Source: Phaeacidiphilus oryzae TH49 (GTDB taxonomy: Bacteria > Actinomycetota > Actinomycetes > Streptomycetales > Streptomycetaceae). From it: a DNA stretch of 64,000 nt. Of this stretch, positions 45,915-53,875 are shown piece after piece (position 1 is the stretch's first letter; every line of letters begins with the position of its first letter). A model generated the notes under the pieces. It searched no databases. It had not been told where the DNA came from and saw nothing but the letters and a program-made list of their open reading frames with translations. The stretch is from positions 1,496,055-1,560,054 of the forward strand of contig NZ_JQMQ01000005.1 of the NCBI RefSeq assembly GCF_000744815.1. The letters are read 5' to 3'. The translations under genes were made by a program, and so were the position numbers.

Positions 45915-46352
45915 TCAGGGCGTGCGCGGGGTGGTCCAGAGGCCGTGGGCGGTGCCCTCGGCGAGGCGGCGGCGGTAGGTGTCGATCTTGTGGTCGATCA
46001 GCCCGAGGTTCTCGGTGAGCGTGGCGATCTCGGCGGCGACCTGCTCGCGGTGGGACTCGAGCAGTTCCAGCCGCTCTGCCTCGTTGCCCTCACCGGCCCG
46101 GACCAGCTCCGCGTACTGGCGGATGAGGTCGATCGGCATCCCGGTGGCGCGCAGCTTGGTGCACATGGAGATCCACTTGAGGTCCGCCGCGGAGTAGCGG
46201 CGGCTGCCGCCGCTGGTGCGGTGCGGGGAGGCGGCCATCAGGCCGGTGCGCTCGTAGTAGCGGAGGGTGTGGACGCTGACGCCGGTGCGGCGGGCGGCCT
46301 CGCCGATGGTCACGGCCTCTCCGGTGGGTACGGCCTCGGGTGCCGACATCAC
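45915..46352 (-). CDS. MerR-family transcriptional regulator
   Basis: The 145-residue protein has the MerR HTH (VTIGEAARRTGVSVHTLRYY, ERTGLMAASPHRTSGGSRRY), a wing and a long dimerisation helix (about 85-135). No metal-binding Cys pattern is seen, so it is closer to the SoxR/TipA-like or aldehyde-responsive group than to metal sensors. The start is GTG 46352 or ATG 46349. It is divergent from an SDR gene whose promoter has the 19-bp spacer and central palindrome characteristic of MerR targets. Confidence 0.9.
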   Translation of the reverse strand: MMSAPEAVPTGEAVTIGEAARRTGVSVHTLRYYERTGLMAASPHRTSGGSRRYSAADLKWISMCTKLRATGMPIDLIRQYAELVRAGEGNEAERLELLESHREQVAAEIATLTENLGLIDHKIDTYRRRLAEGTAHGLWTTPRTP

Positions 46353-46392
46353 GCCGTTCCCTGTCTCTCGGTTCGTCCCGGACGCACTCGGC

Positions 46393-46423
46393 TTGATCTA
46401 GAGCGCGCTCTAGATCCTAGCAT
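46393..46423 (+). promoter_or_regulatory. MerR-type promoter: 22-bp perfect palindrome within a 19-bp spacer
   Basis: TTGATC (46393-46398) and TAGCAT (46418-46423) are separated by 19 bp, the long spacer typical of MerR-activated promoters. A perfect 22-bp palindrome (46395-46416; half site GATCTAGAGCG) fills the interval. The transcription start would fall near 46430, at the ATG of the SDR gene (46431), so the message is probably leaderless. Confidence 0.8.
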
Positions 46424-46430
46424 TCGAGTC

Positions 46431-47174
46431 ATGCCATCGAATTCATCGAGCAAAGCAAGCGAAGCCGGGAATGCGGCCCCGAGCATTCTGATCGTCGGGG
46501 CCTCGCGCGGACTCGGCCATGCCATGGCCGCGGAATTCCTGAAGAAGGGTTGGGATGTCACCGGAACCGTCCGGGCCGGATCCGAGCGGACGCCTCTCCA
46601 CGCGCTCGCCGAGGAATGGCCCGGCCGGGTCGGAATCGAGATCCTCGACATCAACGCGCCCGAGCAGCTCGCCGCCCTGCGGGAGCGGCTGGCCGGGCGG
46701 GTCTTCGACATCCTGTTCATGAACGCGGGGACCACCAACAACGAGCAGACCCCGATCGGACTGGTCTCGGCGGAGGACTTCACGCAGGTCATGGTGACCA
46801 ACGCGCTCAGCCCGATGCGCGTGGTCGAGGCCCTTGAGGGCCTGGTGACCCCGGACGGGCTGATCGGCGCGATGTCCTCCGGGCAGGGCAGCATCACCAA
46901 CAACAGGACGGCGCTGCGCGAGGTCTACCGCGGCAGCAAGGCCGCCCTCAACATGTTCATGCGCAGCTTCGCCGTGCGGCAGTCGGAGGCCGGCCACGAT
47001 GGCCGGGCGTTCGTGCTGATGGCGCCGGGATGGGTGCGGACGGAACTCGGCGGGCCGGATGCGCGGCTCACGATCGAGGAGAGCGTGCCCAATCTGGTGA
47101 ATGTGCTTCTGGAGAAGAGGGAAAGGCCCGGCCTGGAGTATCTGGACTACCTCGGCCGGACCATTCCGTGGTGA
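46431..47174 (+). CDS. Short-chain dehydrogenase/reductase controlled by MerR protein
   Basis: The 247-residue SDR has the nucleotide-binding ILIVGASRGLGHAMAAEFLK, NAGTTNNEQTPIG (an NAG motif), a Ser-containing MSSGQGSI, and YRGSKAALNMFMRS with the Tyr-x-x-x-Lys pair, then LMAPGWVRTELGG. There is no ribosome site before ATG 46431, and the promoter -10 ends 7 nt upstream, so leaderless translation is likely. Divergent MerR is its presumed activator. The substrate is unknown. It converges with gap (13-bp gap). Confidence 0.9.
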   Translation: MPSNSSSKASEAGNAAPSILIVGASRGLGHAMAAEFLKKGWDVTGTVRAGSERTPLHALAEEWPGRVGIEILDINAPEQLAALRERLAGRVFDILFMNAGTTNNEQTPIGLVSAEDFTQVMVTNALSPMRVVEALEGLVTPDGLIGAMSSGQGSITNNRTALREVYRGSKAALNMFMRSFAVRQSEAGHDGRAFVLMAPGWVRTELGGPDARLTIEESVPNLVNVLLEKRERPGLEYLDYLGRTIPW

Positions 47175-47187
47175 AAGCGAACCGCCG

Positions 47188-48690
47188 TCAGACCGCCGAG
47201 ACCGCCTGGACGGCCGACACCGCCGACACCGCCGACACCGTCGCCGGCTTCGGGAAGGTCGGGTACTCGACGCCGGAGACGTGCTGGACGACCCGGACGA
47301 CCTGGCAGGAGTAGCCGAACTCGTTGTCGTACCAGAGGTAGAGGATGGCGTTGTCGCCGTCCACCTTGGTCGCTCCGGCGTCGACGATCGAGGCGTGCCG
47401 GGAGCCGATGAAGTCGCTGGAGACGGCGTCCGGCCCGTTGGTGAAGTCGATCTGGCGGCGCAGCGGGGAGGTCAGCGACACCTCGCGCAGGTAGTCCACG
47501 ACCTCCTCGCGGCTGGTCTCGCGGGCCAGTTGGAGGTTGAGGATGGCGATCGAGACGTCCGGCACCGGCACCCGGATCGAGCTGCCGGTGATCTTCGCCT
47601 TGAGGTCGGGCAGCGCCTTGGCCACGGCCGAGGCGGCGCCGGTCTCGGTGATCACCATGTTGAGCGGCGCGGAGCGGCCGCGGCGCTCGGACTTGTGGTA
47701 ATTGTCCAGCAGGTTCTGGTCGTTGGTGAACGAGTGGACGGTCTCCACGTGGCCGCGGAGCACGCCGTACTCGTCGGCCATCGCCTTCAGCGGCGGGACG
47801 ATCGCGTTGGTGGTGCAGGAGGCGCAGGAGAGGATCCGCTCGTCCGGCTTGAGGGTGTCGTGGTTGACGCCGTGGACGATGTTGGGGACGTCGCCCTTGC
47901 CCGGGGCGGTCAGCACCACCTTGGCGATGCCGGGGCGGAGGTGCTGGGAGAGCCCCTCGCGGTCCCGCCACCTGCCGGTGTTGTCGATCAGGATGGCGTC
48001 CTGGATCCCGTACGCCGTGTAGTCCACGGCGGCGGGGTCGTTGGAGTAGACGACCTGGATGCCGTTGCCGTTGGCGATGATCCGGTGGTGCTCCGGGTCG
48101 ACCGTGATGGTGCCGTTGAACTGGCCGTGGATGGAGTCGCGGCGGAGCAGCGAGGCGCGCTTGACCAGGTCCTGCTCGGTGTCGCCGCCGCCCGGGCGGA
48201 CCACGATGGCGCGCAGTCGGAGGCCGTTGCCCGATCCGGCCTTCTCGATCAGCAGCCGGGCCAGCAGCCGGCCGATCCGCCCGAAGCCGTAGAGGACGAC
48301 ATCGCGGCCGGCACCGCGCTCGAGCCCTCCGGTGCCGATGGCGCCGGCCACCGCCTCCGCCGTGTACTCGGCGGCCGAGAGGCCGCGGTCGTCCGCCTTG
48401 TGCCCGGCGGCGAGGATGCCGAGGTCGATCTGCGAGGGGCCGAGGTCGAGGTCGGCCAGCGCCCGGAGGAACGGCATGGTCTCGGTGACCGAGAGCTCCT
48501 CGCCGGCTATCTGGCGGGCGAACCGGTGGGTCTTGAGGATGCTGACCACCGATTTGTTCACCAGGGAGCGGCTGTGCAGCAGGACGTTGACGTCCCGCTC
48601 GCGGTGCAGCCTCCCGATGATCGGGATCATCGCCTCGGCGATCTCCTCGCGGCGCTTCCAGTCGGTGAACAAGTCGTCGTTGACAGTCAC
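47188..48690 (-). CDS. gap: Glyceraldehyde-3-phosphate dehydrogenase, long actinobacterial type
   Basis: The 500-residue protein is longer than classical GAPDH (about 335), with an N-terminal extension of about 125 residues (MTVNDDLFTDWKRREEIAEA to GGLERGAG). The NAD-binding start is VVLYGFGRIGRLLARLL, the catalytic Cys lies in LSCASCTTNAIVPPLKAM, and WYDNEFGYSCQVVRVVQHV closes the catalytic domain. The tail has a repeated AVSAV pattern encoded by imperfect repeats. Such long enzymes occur beside a classical glycolytic gap in actinobacteria; a gluconeogenic or alternate role is possible. The start is GTG or ATG near 48690. Confidence 0.92.
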   Translation of the reverse strand: MTVNDDLFTDWKRREEIAEAMIPIIGRLHRERDVNVLLHSRSLVNKSVVSILKTHRFARQIAGEELSVTETMPFLRALADLDLGPSQIDLGILAAGHKADDRGLSAAEYTAEAVAGAIGTGGLERGAGRDVVLYGFGRIGRLLARLLIEKAGSGNGLRLRAIVVRPGGGDTEQDLVKRASLLRRDSIHGQFNGTITVDPEHHRIIANGNGIQVVYSNDPAAVDYTAYGIQDAILIDNTGRWRDREGLSQHLRPGIAKVVLTAPGKGDVPNIVHGVNHDTLKPDERILSCASCTTNAIVPPLKAMADEYGVLRGHVETVHSFTNDQNLLDNYHKSERRGRSAPLNMVITETGAASAVAKALPDLKAKITGSSIRVPVPDVSIAILNLQLARETSREEVVDYLREVSLTSPLRRQIDFTNGPDAVSSDFIGSRHASIVDAGATKVDGDNAILYLWYDNEFGYSCQVVRVVQHVSGVEYPTFPKPATVSAVSAVSAVQAVSAV

Positions 48691-48783
48691 AACTTCATCT
48701 TTCGGGCTAGCTGAGGGTGACCTTCATGCTAGCCAGCGCCCACGGTCCGGACGGCGGCGGGTCGCGGGTGATCCTCGTCGCTC

Positions 48784-49368
48784 TCAGGACAGCGAGTCCG
48801 CCCAGTCCCGGACGGTGCTGACGGTGCCCCGCTTGGCGAAGAAGCCGGCGAGAAGGGCCTCGTGGAACTCCGGCTTGAGGTCGGCGCAGCCGTCGGAGAG
48901 GACGGTCAGGCGGTAGTCGCGGTCGAAGGCCTGCACGGCGGTGGCCAGGACCACGCCGCCGGTGGCGATGCCGGTCAGCACCAGGTGCTCGATCCCGGCC
49001 GCGGCGAGCAGCTGGTCCAGGTTGTTGCCGGTGAAGGCGCCCACCCGGTTCTTGGTGACGACCAGTTCGCCGGGGAGCGGGGCGACCGCGGGGTGGATCT
49101 CGCCGTTCGGGTCGCCCGGGACCAGCGCGTCGGCCGGGAGGGCGGAGAAGACGACGTTGCGCGGGTGGACCTCGGGGTGGCCGGGACGGAAGCCGAGGAC
49201 GATGTGGATCACCGGGACGCCGGCGGTCCTGGCCGCGCCGACCGCCTCCCCGAGACGGGCGAGGTACGCGTCGGCGTCCGGGAGGCGGCCGACGGTGGCG
49301 TGCTGGACGTCCATCACGAGCAGGGCGGTGGCGCCGGCGGCGCCGGGAGCGGCGGAGGGGGTGGGCAT
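48784..49368 (-). CDS. Isochorismatase-fold protein lacking the catalytic Cys
   Basis: The 194-residue protein has TALLVMDVQHATVGRLPD (Asp), GELVVTKNRVGAFTGNNLDQ (Lys) and LVLTGIATGGVVLATAVQAF. In catalytic relatives the last motif has Cys two or three residues after the conserved T; here it is Gly-Gly. ATG 49368 has GAGGAAG upstream, and a 16-bp near-palindrome lies at 49413-49428 in the promoter region. It is the second Cys-less member of this fold in the window (the other is at 22399). The function is unknown. Confidence 0.85.
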   Translation of the reverse strand: MPTPSAAPGAAGATALLVMDVQHATVGRLPDADAYLARLGEAVGAARTAGVPVIHIVLGFRPGHPEVHPRNVVFSALPADALVPGDPNGEIHPAVAPLPGELVVTKNRVGAFTGNNLDQLLAAAGIEHLVLTGIATGGVVLATAVQAFDRDYRLTVLSDGCADLKPEFHEALLAGFFAKRGTVSTVRDWADSLS

Positions 49369-49724
49369 GGGGTCACTTCCTCGAAGACTGGGCATTATGA
49401 CAGGCCGTACTTAACAGCCTAGCCTGTTCTTCTGTCCGCTGCCCGGCAGGCTCCGCAGGGCCGGCCGGTGATCCCGCCCCGCCGCCCGCCGCCTATGCCC
49501 TGCCGGCGCAGCCGGACTCCGCGGCGGTACGGCAGGGGCGGCGGGCACCCGGCGGGACCGCGGGCGGCTGACGAGCGTCTTTCGCGGAGGACGCCCAGGG
49601 CGCGTGGGCGGCGAGCGTGCGCGGGGGGCGGATCCCGAGCGGGGAGAGTCGGGGTGTGCCGCCGGGTGCCGCGCGGGCAGACCCCGCTTGTGGCGGCCGG
49701 CGGTCGGCGGCCGGAAGGAGCGGT
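49369..49724. promoter_or_regulatory. 356-bp gap with near-palindrome upstream of isochorismatase-fold gene
   Basis: AACAGCCTAGCCTGTT (49413-49428) is an inverted repeat at 14 of 16 positions, about 45 nt before the leftward gene. CATAAT on the minus strand (49394-49399) could be its -10. The remainder (49440-49720) is very GC-rich and shows no supported gene; open frames there look random. Confidence 0.5.
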
Positions 49725-50267
49725 ATGCGCGTGGGCATCAGCGGAGTCGCCGAGCCGAACGCTTCGAATCCGGGCGCCGAGGAGCCGGGCGCCCCCGAGC
49801 CGGGCGCTCCCGAGCCGGGCCGGGCGCAGGGCGCCTCGGAGACCGGGCCGGCGGGGGTGGTGGAACCGCTGCCGGGCGGGGTCCTGGTCGTGGCCGGGCT
49901 GACGTTCGCGCTCTCCGGGGCGGCCATCGCGGCGCTGCTGGCGGCCGGTGTGGACGGGCCGTCCGGCGGCACGGCGGAGGCGGCGCTCTGGGGCGGTGTA
50001 CCGGTGGACTGGCCGGCGCTGGCGTACTTCCTCGTCGCGGCCGGGCTCCACACTCCGGCGGCCTGGCGCAGCCGCTCCCCCGCGCTGCGTGCGACGCGGC
50101 TCGGGCTGAGCGCGGTGGGGGCGGCCTCGCTGGTCTACCTCTTCTACGCCGACCTCCTGCGCGACCAGGAGGTCTGCCTCTGGTGCACCGGACTGCACCT
50201 GGTGGCCGGGGGGCTCGCGGTCCTCACCGCGCTGGGCACGGGGCTGACGGCGCCGACGGCCGGCTGA
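49725..50267 (+). CDS. VKOR-like (vitamin K epoxide reductase family) membrane protein
   Basis: The 180-residue protein has a Pro/Glu-rich N-terminus with repeated PGAPEPGA (about 17-35) and four hydrophobic helices (around 52-72, 90-105, 125-140, 155-175). The penultimate loop LRDQEVCLWCTGLHLVAGG has the CxxC expected in the redox centre of VKOR, which recycles quinones to drive disulfide formation with a thioredoxin-like partner. The upstream loop Cys pair and conserved Ser usual in VKOR are not evident, so it may be a divergent or structural homologue. ATG 49725 has GGAAGGAG upstream. Confidence 0.65.
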   Translation: MRVGISGVAEPNASNPGAEEPGAPEPGAPEPGRAQGASETGPAGVVEPLPGGVLVVAGLTFALSGAAIAALLAAGVDGPSGGTAEAALWGGVPVDWPALAYFLVAAGLHTPAAWRSRSPALRATRLGLSAVGAASLVYLFYADLLRDQEVCLWCTGLHLVAGGLAVLTALGTGLTAPTAG

Positions 50268-50544
50268 CGGACCGTCATCGGCCGGCCCGGCCCGGCGGCG
50301 AGGCCCCTGGCAACGAAACCCCCAGCGACGAAACCCTCGGCGGCGAGACCCCGACGACGAGCACCCGGCGGCGAGACCCCAGCGGGGCCACCTCTGGGGC
50401 CCGGGTGCCCTGTGTGGCCAACTACCAGTCGGCGGTGCGGAGTTGGCGCCTGCGTGGTCGGGATGCCGCTGGGCCGGTTCGCGTTAGGAGAGGCTGAAGC
50501 CGGGTAGGCGCGCAGTGCTCACCGACTTTCCACGGGAGGGTTTC
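50268..50544. repeat. Short imperfect repeats (GGCGAGACCCC type) between genes
   Basis: GGCGGCGAGACCCC occurs twice and related CGACGAAACCC units recur between 50290 and 50390. No gene is supported. The final 60 bp hold the likely promoter of the DUF5133 gene, but no clear hexamers can be fixed. Confidence 0.45.
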
Positions 50545-50739
50545 ATGGCGATCGTCGATCCGCTGGTGCTGCGCCGCCTTGTGGAGCGCTACACGGCCGT
50601 CACGGCCGGCGTTCCTGGTCCGGGACAGCGCGAGGACCTGGAGTACACGCTGTGCGTGTACTGCGGTGTGCGCGACATCGAGGCCGCGCTCGCGCGGGCG
50701 AACGAGATCCTCGGCGCACCGCCTACGGCCGCAGCCTGA
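50545..50739 (+). CDS. DUF5133-like small protein
   Basis: The 64-residue protein begins AIVDPLVLRRLVERYTAVTA and has EDLEYTLCVYCGVRDIEAAL, matching the C-terminal helix pattern of DUF5133 (usual DTxYTLCVLxGxRxAxEA). These small helical proteins are widespread in streptomycetes and have no known function. GGGAGGG lies 6 nt before ATG 50545. It is convergent with dps, separated by a very strong hairpin. Confidence 0.75.
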   Translation: MAIVDPLVLRRLVERYTAVTAGVPGPGQREDLEYTLCVYCGVRDIEAALARANEILGAPPTAAA

Positions 50740-50800
50740 GGGGGGCGACGAGGCTCGGTTCGGCGACGAGGCTCAGGTCAGCCGAGATCAGCGCAGCCCA

Positions 50801-50853
50801 GCGGACAGGGGCGCGGGGACTCCGATTCACGGAGTCCCCGCGCCCCTGTCCGC
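50801..50853. terminator. 24-bp perfect-stem hairpin between DUF5133 gene and dps
   Basis: GCGGACAGGGGCGCGGGG and the six bases that follow (ACTCCG) pair perfectly with 50830-50853 around the 5-nt loop ATTCA. Its position between convergent genes suggests a shared terminator; there is no clear U tract. Confidence 0.8.
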
Positions 50854-50906
50854 TGTTGCGATCATCCGGCCCGGCCGACCCGGCAGCCCGGCGGCGCTCT
50901 CCCCGG

Positions 50907-51380
50907 TCACCCGGCGGTCTGCGCCTGGAACATCCAGTGCTGCTTCTCCAACTCGGCGGTGAGGCCGATGAAGAGGTCCTGGGTCACCGGGTCCGGCCCC
51001 TCGGTGGCGGCGATCCGGTCGCGCATCCGGGCCACCAGCTCGCCCAGCGCGCGGACCAGCGCCCGCACGGTGTCGTCGTCGGACACCCAGCCGGAGGCGT
51101 ACTCGGGCAGCGAGCTGCTGCGGGCCACGGTGGCGGCCCGGCCGTCCGGGCTGACGCCGAGGGCCGAGGCCCGCTCGGCGACCGTGTCGGTGTAGCTGCG
51201 CGCCAGCGTCACCACCTCGTCGAGCTGCAGATGGACCGAGCGGAACCGCGGGCCGACGATGTTCCAGTGCGCCTGCTTCGCGGTCAGCGAGAGGTCGATC
51301 AGATCGGCGAGGGTGTCCTGCAGCGTCTCCGCAGTGACCTTGAGGTCGGTCTCGGGCAGCGTGCTCTTGATGGCGGTCAC
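50907..51380 (-). CDS. dps: Dps-family DNA protection during starvation protein
   Basis: The 157-residue ferritin-like protein sequesters iron and consumes peroxide, and often coats DNA. LTAKQAHWNIVGPRFRSVHL and QLDEVVTLARSYTDTVAERA contain the His and Asp/Glu of the inter-subunit ferroxidase centre; a late EKQHWMFQAQTAG matches the family's C-terminal helix. GTG 51380 has AAGGAGG 8 nt upstream. It lies beside stress signalling genes and downstream of the katG region, consistent with an oxidative or stationary-phase role. Confidence 0.92.
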   Translation of the reverse strand: MTAIKSTLPETDLKVTAETLQDTLADLIDLSLTAKQAHWNIVGPRFRSVHLQLDEVVTLARSYTDTVAERASALGVSPDGRAATVARSSSLPEYASGWVSDDDTVRALVRALGELVARMRDRIAATEGPDPVTQDLFIGLTAELEKQHWMFQAQTAG

Positions 51381-51468
51381 GGTGGTGGTCCTCCTTCGCG
51401 GTCACACGTCCTTCTGCGTTTCGCGTGCCCGATGATCCGCAGGTCATGCAGGTCATGCGGGACGGACG

Positions 51469-51921
51469 TCATTCGCGGCGGGCGCGCGGCAGCCGGACCA
51501 CGGTGAGGAAGAAGTCGTCGATGTGCCGGATGGCGGCGATGAACTGGTCCAGGTCCACCGGCTTGCTGACGTACGCGTTGGCGTGCAGCTTGTAGCTGCG
51601 CAGGATGTCCTCCTCGGCGGAGGAGGTGGTGAGCACCACCACCGGTATGTGGGTGAGCTCCGGGTCCGACTTGATCTTCTCCAGCACCTGCCTGCCGTCG
51701 TACTTGGGCAGGTTGAGGTCGAGGAGGACGAGGTCCGGCACGGGGGCGTCGGCGTACTCCCCGCGGCGGTAGAGGAAGTCCAGCGCCTCCAGGCCGTCGC
51801 GGACGACATGCAGCGTGTTGCCGATCTTGTTGTCCTCGAAGGCCTCGCGGGTCATCAGCTCGTCGCCGGGGTCGTCCTCGACCAGCAGGACCTCGATCGG
51901 CTCAGGAGTGCTCGGCTGCAT
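51469..51921 (-). CDS. Stand-alone response regulator (Rcp1-like receiver)
   Basis: The 150-residue receiver has no output domain. The acidic pocket is VEDDPGDELMTREAF, the phospho-acceptor is Asp68 in LVLLDLNLPKYDG, and the Thr and Lys are in VVVLTTSSAEEDI and NAYVSKPVD. Rcp1-type receivers pair with phytochrome-like kinases. The start lies 20 bp inside the upstream histidine-kinase gene, so kinase and receiver are translationally coupled and are the presumed cognate pair. Confidence 0.92.
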   Translation of the reverse strand: MQPSTPEPIEVLLVEDDPGDELMTREAFEDNKIGNTLHVVRDGLEALDFLYRRGEYADAPVPDLVLLDLNLPKYDGRQVLEKIKSDPELTHIPVVVLTTSSAEEDILRSYKLHANAYVSKPVDLDQFIAAIRHIDDFFLTVVRLPRARRE

Positions 51922-53875
51922 GGGCTTCTTCCGTCGGTGGGGCTTCGGCCCGGGGGCCGTCGGTCGTGGGGGCTTCGGCCTCAGGGCCGTCGGGGCCCTC
52001 GGTCGCAGGGCCGTCGGTCGTAGGGCCGTCGGTCGTAGGGCCGTCGGTCGTAGGGCCGTCGGTCGCAGGGCCGTCGGTCGTGGCGCCCTCGGTCGCAGGG
52101 CCGCCGGGCGCCGGGGCCCCGGCCGCCGCCGAGGGCGGGTCGGCGGCGGCCGTCCGCTGCGCCGGCACCTCCTGGGCGAGCGGGAGGGTGAAGGAGATGT
52201 TCGTGCCGGGGTCTTCGGAGCGCTCCACCCAGATCCGGCCCCCGCAGTACTCGACGATCTTCTTGCAGAGCGAGAGGCCGATCCCGGTGCCCTCGTACTC
52301 GTCGCGGGCGTTGAGCCGCTGGAAGATCACGAAGACCTTCTCCCGGAACTCCTCCGGGATCCCGATCCCGTTGTCGGCCACCGAGAAGCGGGCCATCCCG
52401 GGGTCCTCCGGGTCCGGCGCGCAGCGCACCACCACCCGCGAGGGCCGGTCCGGGGAGCGGAACTTGACCGCGTTGCCGATCAGGTTCTGCCAGAGCATCC
52501 CCAGCAGCAGCGGGTCGCCGTGCACCTGGGGCAGCTCGTCCGGGCGCTCGATCTGGGCCCCGCCGCGCTCGATCGCCGCGGAGAGGTTGTCCAGCGCCCG
52601 GTCCACCGCGGCCTCGCTGTCCACGGTCTGGTCCGCGCCGTGCACCCGCCCCACCCTGGAGTAGGTCAGCAGGTCGTTGATCAGGTTCTGCATCCGCTTG
52701 GCGCCGTCCACCGCGAAGTCGATGTACTGGCGGGCGCGGTCGTCCAGCCGGTCGCCGTACCGCTTCTCCAGCAGCTGGCAGAACGAGGCCACCTTGCGCA
52801 GCGGCTCCTGGAGGTCGTGCGAGGCCACGTAGGCGAACTGCTCCAGGTCGGCGTTGCTCCGCCGGAGTTCGACGGCCTGGGCGTCCAGCGCCTCGCCCTG
52901 GGCCCGGAGCCGCCGCTCCTGCTCCTGGGCCGCGTCCAGCTCGGCGATCACCCGGGAGCGCATCTCCTCCACCGCCTGGGCCACCGCCCGCAGATCGGAC
53001 GGGCCGTGGTCGGGTATCCGGTAGCGCAGCTCGCCGCCGGCGACCCGGTTGGCGGCCTTGCGGATGGTCAGCAGCGGCCGGATCACGGCGAGTTGGACGA
53101 GCACCGCGATCCCGCCGCCGATCACCACGAAGGCCGCGAGCAGCGCCACGAAGAGGACGTCCCGCTGGTGCTGGGCGACGGAGAGCCGGTGCTCTCCGGT
53201 GGTCCGCTGGGCGTCCAGGTCCCTGCTCTGCGTGCCGAGCAGCGCGCGCAGCCGGTCGAACTGCGGTTTCCCGGCGTCGAATCCGGCGATCCGGCGGGCC
53301 GCGTCGCCGCCACCGGCCCGGCCGGCGTTCCCGCCGGAGGCGCCGGTCCGCCCGGAGGCGTTCAGCGCGGGCTCGGCGAACTGGGTGCGCCAGGCGCCGG
53401 CGGCGCGCTCGATGGCGGTGAGGTCGGCCCGCACCCGGGGCTCGTCGCCGAGTGCCGAGGTGAGCCGCGCGACCGACTGGCGCTCGATCAGCAGCCCCTG
53501 GTCATAGGGCTGGAGGAGGTCGCGGTTGCCGGTGAGGAGGTAGCCGCGTACGCCGGTCTCCTGGTCGAGGAGCGCGGACTGGAGCTGGGCGGCGGCCAGC
53601 CGGGCCGGGGCCACCTGGTCCACCAGGTGCTGCCCGGCGGCGTCCGCCCGGGCCAGCAGGATCGCGCCGGCGATCCCCACCACGACCGCGACCGCCCCGA
53701 TCGAGCCGAAGGCCAGCATGAACCACTGCCGCACGCTCCACCGCGACCGGCGCAGCCAAGGCCGGCCGGTGAGCAGGCCGGTGAGCAGGCCGATGCTCCG
53801 TCCGGTACGCCCGCCGCCACGCCGAGCGTCCTGCCGGGCGTCCTGCGGGGCGTCCTGCCGGGCGTCGGCGCTCAT
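51902..53875 (-). CDS. Membrane histidine kinase with CHASE3-like sensor and TDGP-repeat tail
   Basis: The 657-residue protein has one N-terminal membrane helix (about 52-72), a periplasmic CHASE3-like helical domain (VDQVAPARLAAAQLQSALLD, QETGVRGYLLTGNRDL), and a second helix near 235-257. A HAMP linker follows, then HisKA with His353 (YVASHDLQEPLRKVASF) and HATPase (NLIGNAVKFRS, FSVADNGIGIPEEF, GTGIGLSLCKKIVEYCGG). The C-terminal 70 residues are repeats such as TDGPTTDGPTTDGP encoded by 15-bp tandem repeats. ATG 53875 overlaps the phosphatase gene's stop (ATGA). Phosphotransfer to the receiver at 51469 is inferred. Confidence 0.93.
   Translation of the reverse strand: MSADARQDAPQDARQDARRGGGRTGRSIGLLTGLLTGRPWLRRSRWSVRQWFMLAFGSIGAVAVVVGIAGAILLARADAAGQHLVDQVAPARLAAAQLQSALLDQETGVRGYLLTGNRDLLQPYDQGLLIERQSVARLTSALGDEPRVRADLTAIERAAGAWRTQFAEPALNASGRTGASGGNAGRAGGGDAARRIAGFDAGKPQFDRLRALLGTQSRDLDAQRTTGEHRLSVAQHQRDVLFVALLAAFVVIGGGIAVLVQLAVIRPLLTIRKAANRVAGGELRYRIPDHGPSDLRAVAQAVEEMRSRVIAELDAAQEQERRLRAQGEALDAQAVELRRSNADLEQFAYVASHDLQEPLRKVASFCQLLEKRYGDRLDDRARQYIDFAVDGAKRMQNLINDLLTYSRVGRVHGADQTVDSEAAVDRALDNLSAAIERGGAQIERPDELPQVHGDPLLLGMLWQNLIGNAVKFRSPDRPSRVVVRCAPDPEDPGMARFSVADNGIGIPEEFREKVFVIFQRLNARDEYEGTGIGLSLCKKIVEYCGGRIWVERSEDPGTNISFTLPLAQEVPAQRTAAADPPSAAAGAPAPGGPATEGATTDGPATDGPTTDGPTTDGPTTDGPATEGPDGPEAEAPTTDGPRAEAPPTEEAHAAEHS
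51955..52110. repeat. 15-bp tandem repeat array encoding the kinase tail
   Basis: The unit CCGTCGGTCGTAGGG and close variants (TCGCAGGG, TCGTGG) recur in tandem at the 3' end of the kinase gene. The unit length is a multiple of three, so copy-number change keeps the frame and only lengthens or shortens the Thr-Asp-Gly-Pro tail. Confidence 0.85.

Noticed and set aside
51955-52110. CRISPR-like array
   Set aside because: The repeats are 15-bp in-frame coding tandem repeats without spacers. No CRISPR array or cas gene occurs in the window.
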